Assembly (NCBI GenBank): GCA_964569055.1
Contig: CAZMSZ010000138.1
Location: 1 to 17,424, forward strand
Origin: JAWLGW01 sp964569055
GTDB lineage: Bacteria > Planctomycetota > J058
Reading direction: 5' to 3'
Length of the DNA stretch: 17,424 bases
The notes below the pieces were generated by a model. It had not been told where the DNA came from, made no database searches, and saw nothing but the letters and a program-made list of their open reading frames with translations. Positions 14,089 through 17,424 of this stretch are shown piece after piece; position 1 is the first letter of the stretch; each line of letters begins with the position of its first letter. A program made the position numbers and the translations under genes.

Positions 14089-14934
14089 GTGCCCGAGCTC
14101 CCCGAGGTCGAGACCATGCGGCGCGGGATCGCCTGCGTCGCCGGCTGCCGGATCGAGGCGGCTCATTTCCCCCGCGGCCGCGAGGTCCGACCCCTCGCGG
14201 TCACCCCGCCGCCCCCGCGCCTGGCGCGTCGCTTGCGCGGGCGGACGATCGAGGCGGTGGGTCGTGTGGGGAAGCGCGTGGTGCTCGAGCTCGCGGGCGG
14301 CGACCGGCTGGTGTTCGAGCCGCGCATGACCGGCCTGGTCCTGCTGGCCGATCCGCCCACCACCAAGCACTTGCGGGCGCGGCTCGCCCTCAGCGGCGGC
14401 GCGGCGTCCGAGCTGTTGTTCTGGGACCGCCGCGGGCTGGGGACGATCACGCTGCTCGACCCCGCGCAGTTCGCCCGCAAGCTCGGCCCGGACCAGCTCG
14501 GCCCCGACGCGCTGGGGATCGGTCCCCAGGCGCTGCGCGAACGGCTGAGCGCGAGCCGCAGGGCGATCAAGGTGGCGCTCCTCGACCAGCGGGCGCTGGC
14601 GGGGGTCGGGAACATCTACGCCTCCGAGGCGCTCCACGTGGCGGGGATCCACCCCGAGCGGCCGTGCGCGGGCCTGCGCCCCGCCGAGTGGGCCCGCCTG
14701 GCGGACGCGCTCGAGGGCGTGCTGCAGGAGGCGATCCGCTACGAGGGCTCCACCCTGGGCGACGGCACCTACCGCAACGCGCTCAACCAGCAGGGGAGCT
14801 ACCAGGTCCACCATCGCGTCTACGCGCGCGAGGGGGAGCCGTGCCGCGCCTGCGGGACGAGCGTCGCACGGAGCGTGCTGGGGCAGCGGGCGACGTTCTT
14901 CTGCGCGCGCTGCCAGCCGCGGGGACGGACTTGA
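14089..14934 (+). CDS. mutM: Formamidopyrimidine-DNA glycosylase (Fpg)
   Basis: A 281-residue base-excision repair enzyme that removes 8-oxoguanine and ring-opened purines and cuts the abasic site. The start is GTG 14089, because the exposed Pro after Met is the catalytic nucleophile: the sequence begins (M)PELPEVETMRRG. Counting Pro as 1: Glu2, catalytic-pocket Lys61 in GRVGKRVV, Met79 in RMTG, Asn174 in GVGNIYASEAL, Arg266 in GQRATFFC, and a zinc finger with Cys251/254/271/274. Two departures from the E. coli pattern: the strand before RMTG reads VFEP rather than HL, and the intercalating loop reads FWDRRGLG instead of DPRRFG, so Leu stands where Phe normally probes the base stack. No Shine-Dalgarno; see the promoter entry. 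Confidence 0.97.
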   Translation: MPELPEVETMRRGIACVAGCRIEAAHFPRGREVRPLAVTPPPPRLARRLRGRTIEAVGRVGKRVVLELAGGDRLVFEPRMTGLVLLADPPTTKHLRARLALSGGAASELLFWDRRGLGTITLLDPAQFARKLGPDQLGPDALGIGPQALRERLSASRRAIKVALLDQRALAGVGNIYASEALHVAGIHPERPCAGLRPAEWARLADALEGVLQEAIRYEGSTLGDGTYRNALNQQGSYQVHHRVYAREGEPCRACGTSVARSVLGQRATFFCARCQPRGRT

Positions 14935-14990
14935 GCCGTCCGGACGGGGCCGCGACCGGCTCCAATGGTTCGCCACGAGTGGAGGTCTCC

Positions 14991-17424
14991 ATGCGGGACG
15001 TGCAGGACCGCGCCGAGTGGATCGGAGTGAGCGCGAGCGCGCAGCAGCCGCAGGGCGGCGAGCTGCGGGTGACGCTCGAGCGGCTGCTGACGCAGCGGCT
15101 GGGGCGCTCCCCCGAGCGGGCCACGCGGCTCGACTGGTTCGCGGCCGTGGCCGAGCTGGCGCGCGAGCGCCTGCTGGCGCGCTGGGAGGCGAGCGAGCGC
15201 GCCGCGCGCGAGGCGAACGGCCGGCGGGTGTGCTACCTCTCCATGGAGTACCACGTGGGGCGCCTGCTGCGAGCGACCCTCCACGCGCTCGACCTCGAAC
15301 GCCCGGTCGCCGCGGCGCTGGCGAGCCGGGGGCTCTCCCTGAGCGACCTGTGCGAGGCCGAGCTCGACCCGGGCCTGGGCTCGGGCGGCCTGGGGCGGCT
15401 CGCCGCCTGCTTCCTCGACTCGCTCGCCACCTGTAACTACGCCGCCACCGGCTACGGCCTCCGCTACGAGCTGGGGCTGTTCCGCCAGCGGCTCGAAGGC
15501 GGCCGGCAGGTCGAGGAGCCCGACCCGTGGCTCGAGCGCGGCTTCCCCTGGGAGGTGGCGCGCCCCGAGGAGGCGGTGCGGGTCTCGTTCCACGGGCGGG
15601 TGGACAGCCACCGCGACTCGGAGGGGCGGGTCCACTTCGCCTGGCGCGGGACCGACGACGTGCTCGCGGTCCCCTACGACGTGCCGGTCGCGGGCGCGGG
15701 GCCGCAGGGCGCGGTCACGCTGCGGCTGTGGTCGGCGCGCGCGGTGGGCTGCGGGCTCGACCCGCGCGCCTTCCGCGAGGGCGACTTCGCGCAGGCCATG
15801 GCCGCGCGCGCCCGCGCGGCGGCGCTGGTGACCTTCCTGTACCCCGACGACGAGACCCCGGCCGGGCAGGCGCTGCGGCTGCGCCAGCAGTTCTTGCTCG
15901 CCTCGGCCAGCCTGCAGGACCTCCTCCGCAAGCACCCGCCGGGGCCGGGCTGGCGCCTGGCGCAGCACGCGGCGCTCCAGCTCAACGACACCCACCCGGT
16001 GCTGGCGATCCCCGAGCTGATGCGCCTGCTCATGGACGAGCACCACTTCACCTGGGAGCAGGCCTGGGAGGTCACGCGCGAGAGCTTCGCCTACACCAAC
16101 CACACCCTGTTGCCCGAGGCGCTCGAGACCTGGCCGCAGGAGCTCATGGGCTGGCTCCTGCCGCGCCACCTGCAGATCGTGCAGGAGATCGACCGCCGGC
16201 TGCGGCTGCGCGTGCGCGACGCGGGCGCCGACGGCGAGCGGATCGACCGCATGGCGGTCGTCCACGGCGGGCGCGTGCGCATGGCGAACCTCGCCATGGC
16301 GGGCAGCGTGGCGGTGAACGGGGTGGCCGCCCTCCACACCCGCCTGCTCGAGGAGGGGCTCCTCGCCGACTGGCACGCGCTGCACCCCGAGCGGTTCAGC
16401 AACAAGACCAACGGGATCACCCCGCGCCGCTGGCTGCGCCAGTGCAACCCGGGTCTGTCGGCGCTCCTCGACGAGCGCCTCGGCAGCGGCTGGGAGCGCG
16501 ACCTCGACCGGCTGCGCGCCCTCGAGCCGCTCGCGCTCGACCCCGAGTTCCGCGCCGCGTTCCGCGCGGTGAAGCTCGCCAACAAGCAGGCTCTGGCCGA
16601 GGTGATCTCCCGCGAGGCGGGGGTGAGCGTGGCCCCCGCCAGCCTGTTCGACGTCCTGATCAAGCGGTTCCACGAGTACAAGCGCCAGCTCTTGCTCACC
16701 CTGTGGACGATCCACCGCTACCGCGAGCTCAAGACGGGCGCGGTGAGCGACCCGGTCCCGCGCACGGTGATCTTCGCGGGCAAGGCGGCGCCCACCTACC
16801 ACGCGGCCAAGGAGGTGATCCGCCTGATCCTCCGCGTGGCCGAGGTGGTCAACGCCGACCGCCAGACCCAGGGCGCGCTGCGGGTGGCGTTCCTGCCCAA
16901 CTATCGCGTGTCGCTGGCCGAGGCGATCGTGCCCGCGGCCGACGTGTCCGAGCAGATCTCGACCGCCGGCTACGAGGCCTCGGGCACGGGCAACATGAAG
17001 CTCGCGCTCAACGGCGCGCTCACGCTCGGCACCCTCGACGGCGCCAACGTGGAGATCGCCGAGCACGTCGGCGAGGAGAACGTGTTCATCTTCGGCCTGC
17101 GCGCCGAGGAGGTCCGCGAGACCCGCCGCGCCGGCTACGACCCCCGCCGCCGCGTGGAGGCCGACCCCCGCCTGGCCGCCGTGATCGAGGGGATCGCCGA
17201 CTCGGTGTTCGCCGAGGGCGGCTTCCCCTCCCTGGTGGAGGCCCTCCTCGACCGCGACCCCTACCTCGTCCTGGCCGACTTCGCCGCCTACGTCGACGCC
17301 CAGGAGCGGGTCGAGCAGGTCTGGCGCGACCCCGAGGAGTGGACCCGCCGCGCCGTGCTCAACACCGCGCGCATGGGCTACTTCTCGAGCGACCGCACGA
17401 TCCGCCAGTACGCCGAGGAGATCT
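14991..17424 (+). CDS. glgP: Glycogen/alpha-glucan phosphorylase (GT35), 3' end cut by window
   Basis: ATG 14991 with GGAGG five bases upstream; 811 codons visible with no stop, against a usual length of about 815-840, so only the last few residues are missing. The enzyme releases glucose-1-phosphate from glycogen or maltodextrin ends using pyridoxal phosphate. Landmarks: CYLSMEYHVGRLL near 82, LGSGGLGRLAACFLDSLAT near 124, QLNDTHPVLAIPELMR near 331, NKTNGITPRRWL, FDVLIKRFHEYKRQLL, and EASGTGNMKLALNGALTLGT with the PLP lysine at residue 670 (codon 16998-17000). GANVEIAEHVGEENVFIFG and SSDRTIRQYAEEI near the end match the family. It follows mutM after 56 bases; a functional link is not evident. 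Confidence 0.96.
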   Translation, partial: MRDVQDRAEWIGVSASAQQPQGGELRVTLERLLTQRLGRSPERATRLDWFAAVAELARERLLARWEASERAAREANGRRVCYLSMEYHVGRLLRATLHALDLERPVAAALASRGLSLSDLCEAELDPGLGSGGLGRLAACFLDSLATCNYAATGYGLRYELGLFRQRLEGGRQVEEPDPWLERGFPWEVARPEEAVRVSFHGRVDSHRDSEGRVHFAWRGTDDVLAVPYDVPVAGAGPQGAVTLRLWSARAVGCGLDPRAFREGDFAQAMAARARAAALVTFLYPDDETPAGQALRLRQQFLLASASLQDLLRKHPPGPGWRLAQHAALQLNDTHPVLAIPELMRLLMDEHHFTWEQAWEVTRESFAYTNHTLLPEALETWPQELMGWLLPRHLQIVQEIDRRLRLRVRDAGADGERIDRMAVVHGGRVRMANLAMAGSVAVNGVAALHTRLLEEGLLADWHALHPERFSNKTNGITPRRWLRQCNPGLSALLDERLGSGWERDLDRLRALEPLALDPEFRAAFRAVKLANKQALAEVISREAGVSVAPASLFDVLIKRFHEYKRQLLLTLWTIHRYRELKTGAVSDPVPRTVIFAGKAAPTYHAAKEVIRLILRVAEVVNADRQTQGALRVAFLPNYRVSLAEAIVPAADVSEQISTAGYEASGTGNMKLALNGALTLGTLDGANVEIAEHVGEENVFIFGLRAEEVRETRRAGYDPRRRVEADPRLAAVIEGIADSVFAEGGFPSLVEALLDRDPYLVLADFAAYVDAQERVEQVWRDPEEWTRRAVLNTARMGYFSSDRTIRQYAEEI

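Noticed and set aside
1..17424. tRNA, rRNA, CRISPR array, insertion sequence or phage genes
   Set aside because: No cloverleaf, regularly spaced repeats, transposase or integrase motifs were recognised on either strand.

Overview
The window is very GC-rich DNA (roughly 70-75% by eye) in which nearly every base is coding. It comes from a Gram-negative-type bacterium with LPS-core enzymes, a lipoprotein and secreted modular enzymes. The very large Hanks-type Ser/Thr kinase fused to a membrane segment and TPRs, GC-rich dispersed intergenic repeats built on CTTGGCG and CGCAGAGGCG words, and a giant linker-rich glycosidase fit Planctomycetota or Myxococcota-like lineages. I lean towards Planctomycetota, as an inference from gene style only. 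The 100-base N run shows this is a scaffolded draft assembly.

Layout. (1) 1-3130: two homologous glycosidase modules separated by a Gly/Asp linker and the assembly gap, most likely one secreted multi-module enzyme. The first module has lost the residue aligned with the second module's likely nucleophile. (2) 3131-3525: non-coding, holding a strong hairpin and a cluster of dispersed repeats. (3) 3526-6615: an LPS-type cluster of a WaaP/InaA-family kinase (minus) divergent from two translationally coupled glycosyltransferases (plus). (4) 6606-9521: a two-repeat lipoprotein (minus), a tiny secreted peptide, a secreted FN3-like protein, an FHA-domain protein and a pterin carbinolamine dehydratase (plus). 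(5) 13986-9573: a compact minus-strand operon of four genes: a YbjN/secretion-chaperone-like protein, an unknown 82-residue protein, a 1155-residue Ser/Thr kinase-TPR receptor, and a small four-cysteine protein. (6) 14089-17424: mutM, then an alpha-glucan phosphorylase that runs off the window a few residues before its expected end.

Regulation visible in the sequence. Three plus-strand promoters share the form TTGNNN, a 16-17 base spacer and TAGNNT (7230, 7419, 14053). One minus-strand -10 is a perfect TATAAT in front of the kinase operon. mutM, whose start is fixed by its catalytic N-terminal proline, lies only 8 bases after its -10 with no Shine-Dalgarno, so its mRNA should be leaderless; the FHA gene may be similar.

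No tRNA, rRNA, CRISPR, transposase or integrase was recognised. The points most worth following are the dead/live pairing of glycosidase modules and the four-gene kinase operon.
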